Origin: Aquiflexum lacus
GTDB taxonomy: Bacteria; Bacteroidota; Bacteroidia; Cytophagales; Cyclobacteriaceae
Assembly (NCBI RefSeq): GCF_015476655.1
Contig: NZ_JABFHF010000001.1
Location: 186,001-250,000, forward strand
Length of the DNA: 64,000 nucleotides
Direction of reading: 5' to 3'
Shown here: piece after piece, positions 17,712-26,194 of the stretch
How positions within the stretch are numbered: the first letter of the stretch is position 1
Layout of the letters: every line of letters starts with the position of its first letter
Position numbers and translations under genes: made by a program
Notes under the pieces: model-generated
Databases searched by the model: none
What the model saw: only the letters and a program-made list of their open reading frames with translations
Told to the model about the DNA's origin: nothing

Positions 17712-18108
17712 AATCAAGAAACTTTCTTCCCAATCAGCAGATATTCTAGGTATATCTGCCTCTTTATTGTGTATGATTCATTGTCTGGCATTTCCTGTGA
17801 TGATATCCTTAGGTTATATATTTAAATTTTCAGATGACCACGATCATGTACATGAACATTGGCATTGGATGGATTACTTTTTTGTTATTCTCGCAATCTG
17901 GGCTGTTTACAATGCGGCTAAAAATACACATTCCAAACGTATAAAAATAGCACTTTGGATAGGGGTGTTATTTTTTTCGATTGCAATACTTTTGCATGAT
18001 TTAAATCCCTTTATGATAGTCATTTCCATAGTGGCATCTCTAGCTTTATTAATTATTCATATTATTAATTGGAAATATCACAAAAATTGTAAAATAGTTG
18101 GTGAATAA
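17701..18108 (+). CDS. MerC-domain membrane protein
   Basis: 135 residues with four predicted membrane spans. The first span holds Cys24-x-x-x-Cys28 (CMIHC) as in MerC-family proteins, followed by a loop with a histidine cluster (SDDHDHVHEHWHW, about residues 44-56). MerC proteins were first described in mercury uptake, but the chromosomal Bacteroidota forms are probably involved in other metals. The histidine loop and the dyad over the start codon fit metal-controlled expression, which is inference. A lipoprotein gene follows 48 bp downstream on the same strand, so they may be co-transcribed. The start is fixed by the dyad position only weakly; no alternative Met occurs before residue 25. 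Confidence 0.85.
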   Translation: MLQIIKKLSSQSADILGISASLLCMIHCLAFPVMISLGYIFKFSDDHDHVHEHWHWMDYFFVILAIWAVYNAAKNTHSKRIKIALWIGVLFFSIAILLHDLNPFMIVISIVASLALLIIHIINWKYHKNCKIVGE

Positions 18109-18156
18109 TTTCTTTTTTTAGTCAAATGATATTTCCTTTGACAAAAAACCCAAACT

Positions 18157-18585
18157 ATGCATAAGTCTTTAGGCTTTTTAATTTTAGTTTCCTTGTCTAT
18201 ACAGTTGATAGGATGCAATTCAGGTAAAGAAAATCCCAATGAAATATTGAAAAGGGAGGTGATTGAGATTCACGATGAAGTGATGCCATTAATGGGAGAT
18301 CTTAAATCCCTTAAAACGAAAGTTCTCGAAAAATCTGCTTCACTTTCTCATGAAGATTCTTCTCATGAGGATCAGATTCAGGAACTTGAGCAAATGGCAG
18401 CAGAATTGGACAGCGCCTTTGATGGGATGTTCGTTTGGATGAGGCAATTTAAATCGGATTATGAGGGAATGTCCTCTGATGAGGTCAAGATTTACCTTTT
18501 GGATCAAAAACTGAAGGTGGAAAAAGTGAACTTGGATATTAAACAAGCTATCTTCTTGGCCAATGAAGCGCTTGAGAGAGAGTAA
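18157..18585 (+). CDS. Small helical lipoprotein of unknown function
   Basis: 142 residues with lipobox LIGC (Cys20). The mature part is strongly acidic and almost wholly helical with coiled-coil character (EDQIQELEQMAAELDSAF, KLKVEKVNLDIKQA), and contains HEDSSHED. Proteins like this are often carried beside MerC-domain and SCO1/cytochrome genes in Cytophagia and have no assigned role. It is convergent with the cytochrome c gene, with the two stop codons directly abutting. It could be a periplasmic metal-handling or structural protein; nothing proves this. Confidence 0.72.
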   Translation: MHKSLGFLILVSLSIQLIGCNSGKENPNEILKREVIEIHDEVMPLMGDLKSLKTKVLEKSASLSHEDSSHEDQIQELEQMAAELDSAFDGMFVWMRQFKSDYEGMSSDEVKIYLLDQKLKVEKVNLDIKQAIFLANEALERE

Positions 18586-19032
18586 TTAATTTTGGAGATA
18601 TCTTTCTACCATATTTGCATCAATCACCCCTTGTTTGCTTCCCCAGATATTGTAAATATAAGTCATGATCTGAGCTATTTCCAGATTGGTTAGTTTGGAA
18701 TTTGCAGGCATTGCTTGATTGTAAATCTGCCCATTGACTATGATTTCACCATTTTTTCCATATTTGATAATCCTCGCTGTCCGCCCGATATCTTCCAGCA
18801 TATAATCAGATTCAAATAAGGGCGGAATCAATTTCCCCAATCCTACCCCATCTTTTTGATGGCAATTTGCGCAATAATTTTCGTAAAGAATTTTACCTTC
18901 GATCGCATATTGCAGCACCTTTGTATCCTTAATACTTGCAAGTGTGTTTTCTTTGTTATTGCTAGAGTTACCCTGACAGGAATACAAAAGTAGTAAAAAC
19001 AGTAATGATTGGCCAATCCTGTTTATTCGCAT
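18586..19032 (-). CDS. Monoheme cytochrome c lipoprotein
   Basis: 148 residues. A lipoprotein signal (lipobox LLYSC, Cys19) anchors it in the envelope. One heme-binding motif is present, C54-A-N-C57-H58, followed by QKDGVGLGKLIPPL and a Met in YNQAMPANSKLT as the probable sixth ligand. This is a class I cytochrome c fold that would carry electrons in the periplasm, for example to a terminal oxidase. It is the last gene of the unit hemJ-like, SCO1-like, cytochrome c, with 5 bp to the preceding gene, which links it to oxidase assembly or respiration. Confidence 0.92.
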   Translation of the reverse strand: MRINRIGQSLLFLLLLYSCQGNSSNNKENTLASIKDTKVLQYAIEGKILYENYCANCHQKDGVGLGKLIPPLFESDYMLEDIGRTARIIKYGKNGEIIVNGQIYNQAMPANSKLTNLEIAQIMTYIYNIWGSKQGVIDANMVERYLQN

Positions 19033-19037
19033 AACTT

Positions 19038-19697
19038 TTATTCCAATAATTTTGGTATATCCTTCATCAATCTGTTGACCTGATCTTCTTTTGTCCCATC
19101 ATACACTCCCCTGATATGACCTTTTTGATCTACCAATACAAATGCACCTGAATGTAACAGTCCACCCGGTTCGTTTTTATCTTCCATGGCCGTTGTGAGA
19201 TAACTGGTCTGCCCAATTTCAAAAATTTTCTCTTGATCCCCTGTCAGAAAGTGCCAGGTTTGATCATTTTCTACGCCAATTTTAGCAGCATAATCTTTTA
19301 ACAATTGAGCTGTATCGTGCTCCGGGTCAAGGGTATGGCTTAAAATCAAAAAATCCGGTTCATCTTTAAATTCTTCATAAACCCTCAGCATTTGGGTTTT
19401 CATAATGGGACAGATAGTGGGGCAAGTAGTAAAGAAAAAATCCGCCACATATACTTTTCCTGTTACGTTTTGCTTACTGATTTCTTTGTTTTCCTGATTG
19501 ATGAAAGTAAAATCACCGATTTCATGAAACACCGTATCTTTGATGGTTTGACCTTCCATTTCAAATTCCTCGATATGCCAGTTTCCTAAAATCGGTAATG
19601 TTTTTCGGTCAGCAGATTCTGATTCATTTGATGAACAAGACCAAAAGCCTAAGCAGGTAATTAAAGTAATTAGAATTATTATGGCTGATTTTTTCAT
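19038..19697 (-). CDS. SCO1/SenC-family copper chaperone lipoprotein
   Basis: 219 residues with a lipoprotein signal (lipobox GFWSC, Cys21) and a thioredoxin-like domain. The copper ligands are Cys92-x-x-x-Cys96 (TTCPTICPIMK) and a later His in GGLLHSGAFVLVD; SHTLDPEHDT is the usual family stretch. SCO proteins deliver copper to the CuA centre of cytochrome c oxidase or keep its cysteines reduced. It sits between the hemJ-like gene (1-bp gap) and a cytochrome c gene (5-bp gap), consistent with oxidase biogenesis, although no oxidase subunit gene is in the window. Confidence 0.93.
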   Translation of the reverse strand: MKKSAIIILITLITCLGFWSCSSNESESADRKTLPILGNWHIEEFEMEGQTIKDTVFHEIGDFTFINQENKEISKQNVTGKVYVADFFFTTCPTICPIMKTQMLRVYEEFKDEPDFLILSHTLDPEHDTAQLLKDYAAKIGVENDQTWHFLTGDQEKIFEIGQTSYLTTAMEDKNEPGGLLHSGAFVLVDQKGHIRGVYDGTKEDQVNRLMKDIPKLLE

Positions 19698-19698
19698 G

Positions 19699-20244
19699 TC
19701 AATCTTTCTTGTATTTATTTCTCGATTTTTTGTACAGCTGAATGCCCAACATCAACACGGCACTTAGTCCTAAAAGGCCAATGATACCCCAAAAGGTATC
19801 GACAAGACTTTTGAGCACGATGAGGAATACTATAGCAAATAACAAAACTGTGGCGCCTTCGTTCCAAATTCTCAATTGATTTGAGCTCCATTTCGCAATT
19901 CCTTTTTGCAATTGAGTAAATTGTCTTTGACATATAAAGTGATAAATATACAATAGGAAAACAAACCCCAACTTGGCATGCATAAATCCCAATTGCATAT
20001 ATCCCCATCGATAATACAACACCCCAAAACCAAATATCAATGTAAGAATGGCAGAGGGCCATGTGATACCAAACCAAAGCCTTTTGGCCATCAGGTTCAA
20101 TTGGGGTACTAAAATTCTTTTTTCTTCTGCCGATTTTCCTAGCGCCTCAGTCTGATAAATAAACAGCCTGACGATGTAAAACAATCCTGCAAACCAGGTT
20201 ACTACAAAAATGATATGAAGTGCTTTTAAATATTCGAAAGCCAT
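19699..20244 (-). CDS. hemJ: HemJ-like protoporphyrinogen oxidase (CopD/UPF0093 family)
   Basis: 181 residues, four to five membrane spans. The N-terminus LKALHIIFVVTWFAGLFYIVRLFIY, with His10 and the Arg after LFYIV, is the HemJ signature, followed by MHAKLGFV and RIWNEGATVLL in later helices. HemJ oxidises protoporphyrinogen IX to protoporphyrin IX in the inner membrane, a late step of heme synthesis. Such genes are often labelled CopD. Being the first gene of a unit with SCO1-like and cytochrome c genes, a heme role makes sense. No other heme gene is next to it. Confidence 0.85.
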   Translation of the reverse strand: MAFEYLKALHIIFVVTWFAGLFYIVRLFIYQTEALGKSAEEKRILVPQLNLMAKRLWFGITWPSAILTLIFGFGVLYYRWGYMQLGFMHAKLGFVFLLYIYHFICQRQFTQLQKGIAKWSSNQLRIWNEGATVLLFAIVFLIVLKSLVDTFWGIIGLLGLSAVLMLGIQLYKKSRNKYKKD

Positions 20245-20296
20245 CTTGAAATTTTTCTCCTAAATTAAGGCATTAATTCTAAACAACACTTATAAG

Positions 20297-20701
20297 ATGT
20301 CCATGAAGTACCTGTTTTATGCAATTATCATCATCATCAGCCTGATCATTTTTTGGATCATTTCTGATACATTTACTCAGCCTGGTGTTTCAGACCTGGA
20401 AGGTGAGTATATAGAAATGGCCAAATATAGAAATGAGAACAATACAGGTCCGGTAATCAGGTTATATGCAGTTTATTCAAAGGATACGCTTTGGAATGAG
20501 ATGAAAGAATATGGGGATTTCATGCCCCATACCAAATATGGAAACACCAAAGTTTTTTTCTTTATGGACAAATCAGCCACCCCAGACAAGTTAAGATCTA
20601 CAGAGCCATACTTTGATAGTAGTTTCCAGGATAATTGTGTGGCCCAATATGAAAAAACAGCAATGGGAGAGGTACGTTTTAAAAAATATCCCTTTCGATA
20701 A
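20297..20701 (+). CDS. Single-span membrane protein of unknown function
   Basis: 134 residues. A membrane helix lies at about residues 5-23, followed by a soluble domain with YIEMAKYRNENNTGPVIRLYAVY and DNCVAQYEKTAMG. The family is not recognised and no catalytic motif is visible. It starts 52 bp from the divergent hemJ-like gene and ends about 50 bp before meaB, so it might share a transcript with meaB, but there is no functional link in sequence. Confidence 0.7.
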   Translation: MSMKYLFYAIIIIISLIIFWIISDTFTQPGVSDLEGEYIEMAKYRNENNTGPVIRLYAVYSKDTLWNEMKEYGDFMPHTKYGNTKVFFFMDKSATPDKLRSTEPYFDSSFQDNCVAQYEKTAMGEVRFKKYPFR

Positions 20702-20752
20702 TTTCTTTAACTTTGAAATATAGTTTCACTTTGATTTATCTAAAGATATCCA

Positions 20753-21751
20753 TTGAAAAAAAACACAAGACTACCAATTGACACCTACGTGGAAGGGGTG
20801 CTTGCAAGCGACAGGGTGATTCTCAGCCGTACCATTACGCTGGTTGAAAGTACTTTAGAAGAGGATCAGAGGCTTGCTGAATTGGTCATGGAGCAAATTC
20901 TTCCCCATGCTGGCAGATCAGTCAGGGTAGGGGTCACCGGTGTTCCCGGTGTGGGGAAAAGTACCTTTATCGAAAGTTTTGGAAAAAAACTATTGGATAA
21001 GGGTCATAAGGTGGCTGTTTTGGCCATTGATCCAAGCAGTCAGAGATCTCGTGGCAGTATCTTGGGTGATAAAACGCGAATGGAAGGACTTGCATCTGAT
21101 AAGAGGGCCTATATCAGACCGAGTGCAGCAGGTGAGACGCTTGGAGGAGTAAGTGCCAGAACAAGAGAAGCGATGCTGCTCTGTGAAGCGGCCGGGTTTG
21201 ATGTGATTTTGATAGAAACAGTAGGAGTAGGGCAATCCGAAATTGCTGTAAAAAGTATGGTAGATTTTTTTCTATTACTCATGCTATCCGGTGCGGGAGA
21301 TGAACTTCAGGGCATCAAAAAGGGAATCATTGAAATGTGTGATGCCATGGTAATCAACAAAGCAGATGGGGATAATTTGGAATCTGCAAAAAGGTCAAAA
21401 AGCGAATATTCCAATGCATTGCACCTTTTTGCCGCAAGAGAGAACGGATGGTATCCAAAAGTGGAGATTTGCTCTTCCACTGAATTGACCGGATTGGATG
21501 AAGTTTGGAAAACAATTCAGGACTACATGGAGAAAATGGCAGCCAATGGATATTTCGCCAGAAACAGGTCTGACCAAAATGAAAATTGGCTCTATGAACA
21601 TATTGGCTATTTGTTGAAAAGTGGTTTTTATAATAATCCAGAGATTAAAAAAAAGATAGCTGAATCAATTCCTGAAATAAAAACAGGATCAATTTCTCCC
21701 ATTGCCACAGCAAGGTCACTTGTCCAATTTTATGTAGATGGGATTAAGTGA
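20753..21751 (+). CDS. meaB: Methylmalonyl-CoA mutase-associated GTPase MeaB (ArgK family)
   Basis: 332 residues. This G3E-family GTPase protects and reactivates adenosylcobalamin-dependent methylmalonyl-CoA mutase. Walker A is G63VPGVGKST71, followed by the family stretches AIDPSSQRSRGSILGDKTRM, ETVGVGQSE (switch II) and NKADGDN (guanine specificity). I accept a TTG start at 20753: an in-frame stop lies 12 bases upstream, the next ATG is at residue 46, and the family's N-terminal homology (YVEGVLASDR) begins before that. The mutase subunits are encoded 4.4 kb downstream, separated by dnaA and nucleotidase genes. A 15-bp palindromic sequence (21756-21770) follows the stop codon but lacks a T-run. 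Confidence 0.94.
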   Translation: MKKNTRLPIDTYVEGVLASDRVILSRTITLVESTLEEDQRLAELVMEQILPHAGRSVRVGVTGVPGVGKSTFIESFGKKLLDKGHKVAVLAIDPSSQRSRGSILGDKTRMEGLASDKRAYIRPSAAGETLGGVSARTREAMLLCEAAGFDVILIETVGVGQSEIAVKSMVDFFLLLMLSGAGDELQGIKKGIIEMCDAMVINKADGDNLESAKRSKSEYSNALHLFAARENGWYPKVEICSSTELTGLDEVWKTIQDYMEKMAANGYFARNRSDQNENWLYEHIGYLLKSGFYNNPEIKKKIAESIPEIKTGSISPIATARSLVQFYVDGIK

Positions 21752-21918
21752 TCTTCCTGCACGGTGCAGGTTACCTAATTTATTCGCCTTTCGTGACGCC
21801 TGCCTGCCAAATGAAGGGAAGTTGGAATTTTGACGATGAATTCGTACCTAATCCAAATCCAATATATTTCATCATCCATAAAGGTCAAAAAGAGAATAAA
21901 TATTAATAGCAACTAAAT

Positions 21919-22674
21919 ATGGGGAATTGTGGTAACGTGATTGGTTTTTTTGTCATGATTTTAATGCTTTCATGTAATGCCAAGTCAGATAAGCTAGAAA
22001 AAAAGACAGAGGAATTTAATCAAAAAGCATGTTATGGAATATATTGCTCGGAGGTGAATCTAAATTATCCGGTTTTTTTGAGTGAGCCCCAAACTGCAGC
22101 TATCCTAAACAACTCAATGGAACGGAAGATGTTAAGTTTTCTGGAACCCTTTGAGGAAACGCGAGGAGTAAACATCCAAGAGGCCTCACAAACTTTTCTT
22201 GATGCATATATGGGATTCATGGAGGATTTTGAGTCAACTCAGGAATGGGTAATTAACCTTGATGCCAAAGTTAGCTTTGAGAATGAAAAAATTATTTCTA
22301 TCGTTTTTGAAACCTATTCCTTCACAGGAGGTGCCCATCCCAACAGCTTCAGACAATACCTTAATTTTGATAAACAACGTAATATCGAAATCGAAAATGA
22401 CTCATTGATAATAGATAAGCTAATGCTTCTTGAAATGGCTGAAACCAAATTCAGAGAGATTCATCAGGTAGAAAAAGATTTTCCTTTGATTGAAACCGAT
22501 CTATTTTTCCTGGACAGCAACCAAAATTTTTTTCTGCCCACTGCCATTGGGTATGAAATCGATTCCTTGGTTTTATTTTACAATACTTACGAAATAGGCC
22601 CCTATGTTATGGGCACAACAGAAATAAAAATAGCAAAACAAAATTTGCAGGGTGTTGTAAATCTTAATAAATGA
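21919..22674 (+). CDS. DUF4163/DUF3298 (RsiV-like) lipoprotein
   Basis: 251 residues with a lipoprotein signal (lipobox LMLSC, Cys19). The mature protein has the DUF4163 and DUF3298 pattern, clearest in YSFTGGAHPNSFRQYLNFD and YEIDSLVLFYNTYEIGPYVMG. The same fold is found in the extracytoplasmic part of the anti-sigma factor RsiV, which binds lysozyme, but free lipoprotein forms are common and of unknown role. No sigma factor gene is adjacent. It stands alone, 167 bp after meaB. Confidence 0.82.
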   Translation: MGNCGNVIGFFVMILMLSCNAKSDKLEKKTEEFNQKACYGIYCSEVNLNYPVFLSEPQTAAILNNSMERKMLSFLEPFEETRGVNIQEASQTFLDAYMGFMEDFESTQEWVINLDAKVSFENEKIISIVFETYSFTGGAHPNSFRQYLNFDKQRNIEIENDSLIIDKLMLLEMAETKFREIHQVEKDFPLIETDLFFLDSNQNFFLPTAIGYEIDSLVLFYNTYEIGPYVMGTTEIKIAKQNLQGVVNLNK

Positions 22675-22835
22675 TTGTGATGATAGGGAATTATTCTAGT
22701 GAACTGTAAATTCAAAATAATTCTTGAAAGTATAAAAAGTTGACATCAAAAATCGGTCACTGGACATCCTACATCGGACAGTTTACCATTAAAAAAGTAG
22801 ACAACAAGTAAGCGAACGTATCAATTAAATCACCA

Positions 22836-24260
22836 TCAATACGACCGCATTTTAAATTTTTTCTTCAGGTCATTGACTGAATTCCTAAAAGCAGTATCTG
22901 TTTCCATAAAATCATTGACCGTCTGTACAGCATGAATGACTGTACTGTGGTCTCTTCCACCGAAATGGTACCCAATTGACTTCAAAGAATGGTTAGTGAA
23001 TTCCTTTGCAAAATACATGGCTACCTGCCTTGCTGTCACTATTTCCTTTTTCCGTGTTTTGGCTTTTAAATCATCAATTTTTATATTAAAGTACTCGGAA
23101 ACTGTTTTTTGGATAAAATCAATCCCAACCTCAGTCTCAATATCCTTGACAATATTTTTCATGATAGCCTTGGCCAAAGCCAAATCTATTTCCACCCTGT
23201 TAAGCGAGGCATGGGCAAGTAGTGAAATCATAACCCCTTCCAACTCTCTGACATTGGTGTCCACAGTGTAGGCTAGGTATTCAATGACGTCATCAGGAAT
23301 ATAGATGCCTTCTGATTGCATTTTCCGCTTAATGATCGCAACCCTTGTTTCAAAATCAGGCATCTGCAAATCAGCAGTAAGCCCCCACTTAAATCTTGAC
23401 AACAACCTTTCCTCCAATCCTTTCAGGTCTTTGGGCGGACAATCTGAGGTCATGATGATCTGTTTCTTGTTTTGATGAAGGTGGTTGAAAATATGAAAAA
23501 ACATCTCTTGCGTCCGGTCTTTTCCTGCTAAAAACTGAATGTCATCAATGATCAAGACGTCAACCTGCATGTAGAAATTGGTGAAACTCTTAACGTTACC
23601 ATCTTTGATGGAGTCCATAAACTGGTTCACGAATTTTTCAGAAGACACATACAACACAAACTTATCCTCAGGGCCATTTTTGATTTCATTACCGATTGCC
23701 TGTACCAGATGGGTTTTCCCAAGACCTACTCCCCCATAAACCATCAGTGGGTTGAAGGAGGTGATTCCGGGCTTGGTAGCTACGGCAAATCCTGCCGAAC
23801 GGGCCAGCCTGTTGCAGTCTCCTTCGATATATGTATTAAAAGTATAAATCGCATTGAGGTTGGATTGCAAAAGCATATCATTGTCAAGAGATTGAAGATG
23901 AAAGGGGCTTTTGTTATCATTATTTTCCTTCTGTACCTTTTTTGGAGAATTCGTGTTATTCCCTTGAGGGAAGCTGACAACATAAGGTTGATTCTGTGAA
24001 TTTCCCCGGTCAACCACAACTGCGTATTCAAGTTTCCCGTTTGCTCCCAAAATTGACTTAATGGCCAACTTGAGGACCTGAACATAATTATCCTCTAACC
24101 ATTCATAAAAAAATTGACTCGGAACTTGAATTGTCAGACTGCTTCCCTCCAGTCTTACGGGGTTAATGGGCTTAAACCAAGTCGAAAAACTCTGCTCATT
24201 GACGTGCTGTTCAATTACACGCAAACACTCATTCCAAACTGCATTGGCCTCCGAACTCAT
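22836..24260 (-). CDS. dnaA: Chromosomal replication initiator DnaA
   Basis: 474 residues, full length. Domain I is at the N-terminus (WNECLRVIEQHVNEQSFSTWF), a short linker follows (about 90-120), then the AAA+ domain with Walker A G177VGLGKT183 and Walker B VLIIDDIQFLAGK, and domain IV with the DnaA signature GGRDHSTVIHAV for binding DnaA boxes. DnaA opens the replication origin. Neither flanking spacer (22675-22835 and 24261-24376) contains a cluster of DnaA boxes, so the origin does not appear to be here. Divergent or tandem neighbours are unrelated metabolic genes. Confidence 0.98.
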   Translation of the reverse strand: MSSEANAVWNECLRVIEQHVNEQSFSTWFKPINPVRLEGSSLTIQVPSQFFYEWLEDNYVQVLKLAIKSILGANGKLEYAVVVDRGNSQNQPYVVSFPQGNNTNSPKKVQKENNDNKSPFHLQSLDNDMLLQSNLNAIYTFNTYIEGDCNRLARSAGFAVATKPGITSFNPLMVYGGVGLGKTHLVQAIGNEIKNGPEDKFVLYVSSEKFVNQFMDSIKDGNVKSFTNFYMQVDVLIIDDIQFLAGKDRTQEMFFHIFNHLHQNKKQIIMTSDCPPKDLKGLEERLLSRFKWGLTADLQMPDFETRVAIIKRKMQSEGIYIPDDVIEYLAYTVDTNVRELEGVMISLLAHASLNRVEIDLALAKAIMKNIVKDIETEVGIDFIQKTVSEYFNIKIDDLKAKTRKKEIVTARQVAMYFAKEFTNHSLKSIGYHFGGRDHSTVIHAVQTVNDFMETDTAFRNSVNDLKKKFKMRSY

Positions 24261-24376
24261 TTATTACTTTTAATAACTTTAGGAAAGAAAATTAGGACTT
24301 ATCACCCCGGATTTTCGAGGGGCTCAAATTTGGGGAAAATATATTTAAATAAAAAATCAAAAATGACTTGACTTTT

Positions 24377-25294
24377 CTATTTGACCGCCATGTTTTTGGC
24401 AAGGACATTTTTTATTTTATTTTTTTTTGAAAACTCATAATCTAACATTCCCAACCTCAATGCAGCGGTACCAACTTGGTTGACAATGGTGTCATATCCT
24501 TGAGAACTTTTGACTGAAACTGGTTGGTCTAGAAATGAATGTGTGTGGCCTCCAATGATAAGATCAATTTCATCAACCTGATGGGCAAGTTTGAGGTCAT
24601 CGATTTTGTCGGATCTGTAAGTGAATCCAAGGTGGGAAAGGCAAATAACCAAGTCGCAATTTTTATTTCGAAGTTCCCTTACCATTTCCTTTGCGACCGG
24701 CACAGGATCCAAATACTTGGTCTGTTCAAAACTCTTTTCTGCTACCAAACCTTTCAATTCAATACCTAATCCAAAAACGCCAATTTTTAAACCGCCTTTT
24801 TTGAAAATTTTATAAGGCTTTAATGCACCGTTTAATATGGTTTTGGAAAAATCATAATTTGCAATTAAATGGCTGAATTCTGCATTGGGTAATTGGTCAA
24901 AAATTCCCTTTAAGCCATTATCAAACTCATGGTTGCCCAAGGTGGTGGCATCAAATCCTATTTTGTTCATTAAATTGTATTCCAGTTCTCCTCCAAAAAA
25001 ATTGAAGTATGGGGTTCCCTGAAATACATCTCCGGCATCAAGGAGAAGGATATTAGATTCTTTTTCCCTGATTTTTTTGACCAATGAACCAAGTCTTGTC
25101 AGGCCACCTTGATTGGCGTTTCTGCTACTGTCTTTGGGGAAAGGTTCAATCCTGGAATGAATGTCGTTGGTGTGTAAAATCGTGATCCGTTTGCCATCTC
25201 CACCTGCGATCAATTCCGTAGATAATAATCCGCTTCCCAGTGTAAGTGCGGAACCCGTTAAAATACTTTTTCTTAAAAAGTCTCTTCTTTCCAT
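24377..25294 (-). CDS. 5'-nucleotidase metallophosphatase domain protein, Tat-exported
   Basis: 305 residues. The N-terminus MERRDFLRKSIL followed by a hydrophobic stretch is a twin-arginine signal. The metallophosphoesterase motifs of the UshA/5'-nucleotidase family are complete: ILHTNDIHSR, LLLDAGDVFQG, TTLGNHEFDNG, ICLSHLGF and IIGGHTHSF. It is only the N-terminal catalytic half of UshA-type enzymes; the C-terminal substrate-binding half is encoded by the gene just upstream with one base between them. The two would have to meet in the periplasm to form a working nucleotidase. Di-metal hydrolysis of nucleotides is expected from the family. Confidence 0.92.
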   Translation of the reverse strand: MERRDFLRKSILTGSALTLGSGLLSTELIAGGDGKRITILHTNDIHSRIEPFPKDSSRNANQGGLTRLGSLVKKIREKESNILLLDAGDVFQGTPYFNFFGGELEYNLMNKIGFDATTLGNHEFDNGLKGIFDQLPNAEFSHLIANYDFSKTILNGALKPYKIFKKGGLKIGVFGLGIELKGLVAEKSFEQTKYLDPVPVAKEMVRELRNKNCDLVICLSHLGFTYRSDKIDDLKLAHQVDEIDLIIGGHTHSFLDQPVSVKSSQGYDTIVNQVGTAALRLGMLDYEFSKKNKIKNVLAKNMAVK

Positions 25295-25295
25295 T

Positions 25296-26042
25296 TCATT
25301 TTATTTTTTGTCGCCCTTCGATTTCTGCTTTGATTTTTTCTCCTCTTTCAGTTTTTTTTCTGATCTGTTGGATCAGGATTTCTCTGATCAAGTAGCCACT
25401 TTGTTCCTTTCTCGGCAGGTTCTTGGCAAATTCCATCCCGTCTCCGCCTTCGGCCAAATAATCATTCAGGGCAAGGAGGTATGTTTTGGACGCATCAATA
25501 TCAGCCCCATTGACCTTAAGCGTGATTAATTTTCCATCCAAACTTTCTAATTCCATACCACTGATACCGAGGTTTTTTTTTTGTATTGCAGCTGCTGCCA
25601 AGTGCCTGACATCTTCTCCTTCTAATTCAAGAATATACAGGTAATTTTCAAATGGGGAGAGTTCAAAAATATTGGACACCGTGATATTTCCCTTTGGTAA
25701 GGTATTTCTTATACCGCCGTTATTCATAATGGAAATATCGATTGGATATCCCAGAACTTCTTCGGCAAATTCCTTTTGTAAGTCGGCTATTAAGTTGCCC
25801 AAGGGCGTTTCTCCTACACCTGTTTTTAATATCGGGTATTCAGTTTGGCCAATGACTTCATTCATTTCTGATTCAAGGGAAAACTTATAGGGTTGGATAT
25901 AATTGTCCAAGGTAGGATCTATTTCTACCTGTTCTGTAACAGATAGATTTTCACTATTGGAAATTTGATAAAGACTTGGAGCGCAGTTGGTAAGAGAGCA
26001 AAGGGCTATGCATAGTGATAAATATAAAATCGTCTTGTTCAT
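25296..26042 (-). CDS. 5'-nucleotidase C-terminal domain lipoprotein
   Basis: 248 residues with a lipoprotein signal ending around Cys20 (SLTNC). The mature part is the 5'-nucleotidase C-terminal domain (PF02872), with ETPLGNLIADLQKEFA, ISIMNNGGIRNTLPKG, NIFELSPFENYLYILELEGEDV and ALNDYLAEGGDGMEF. In UshA this domain binds the nucleotide base and closes on the metallophosphatase domain. Here it is a separate lipoprotein, first gene of a two-gene unit. Different export routes (Sec lipoprotein here, Tat for its partner) are noteworthy. Confidence 0.92.
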   Translation of the reverse strand: MNKTILYLSLCIALCSLTNCAPSLYQISNSENLSVTEQVEIDPTLDNYIQPYKFSLESEMNEVIGQTEYPILKTGVGETPLGNLIADLQKEFAEEVLGYPIDISIMNNGGIRNTLPKGNITVSNIFELSPFENYLYILELEGEDVRHLAAAAIQKKNLGISGMELESLDGKLITLKVNGADIDASKTYLLALNDYLAEGGDGMEFAKNLPRKEQSGYLIREILIQQIRKKTERGEKIKAEIEGRQKIK

Positions 26043-26194
26043 GTTGATCTTTCAAATTGCTTCAAAACAGTGGTTTTTGATGGTTGGAAACCTTATTTTT
26101 GAAAGGATTAAGATAAGTAATTTCCATAAGGCATAGTGCCGTTTTAACACAAAGGATTTCAAATCACTTGCATTATCCTACTTTAAACCCAAAT

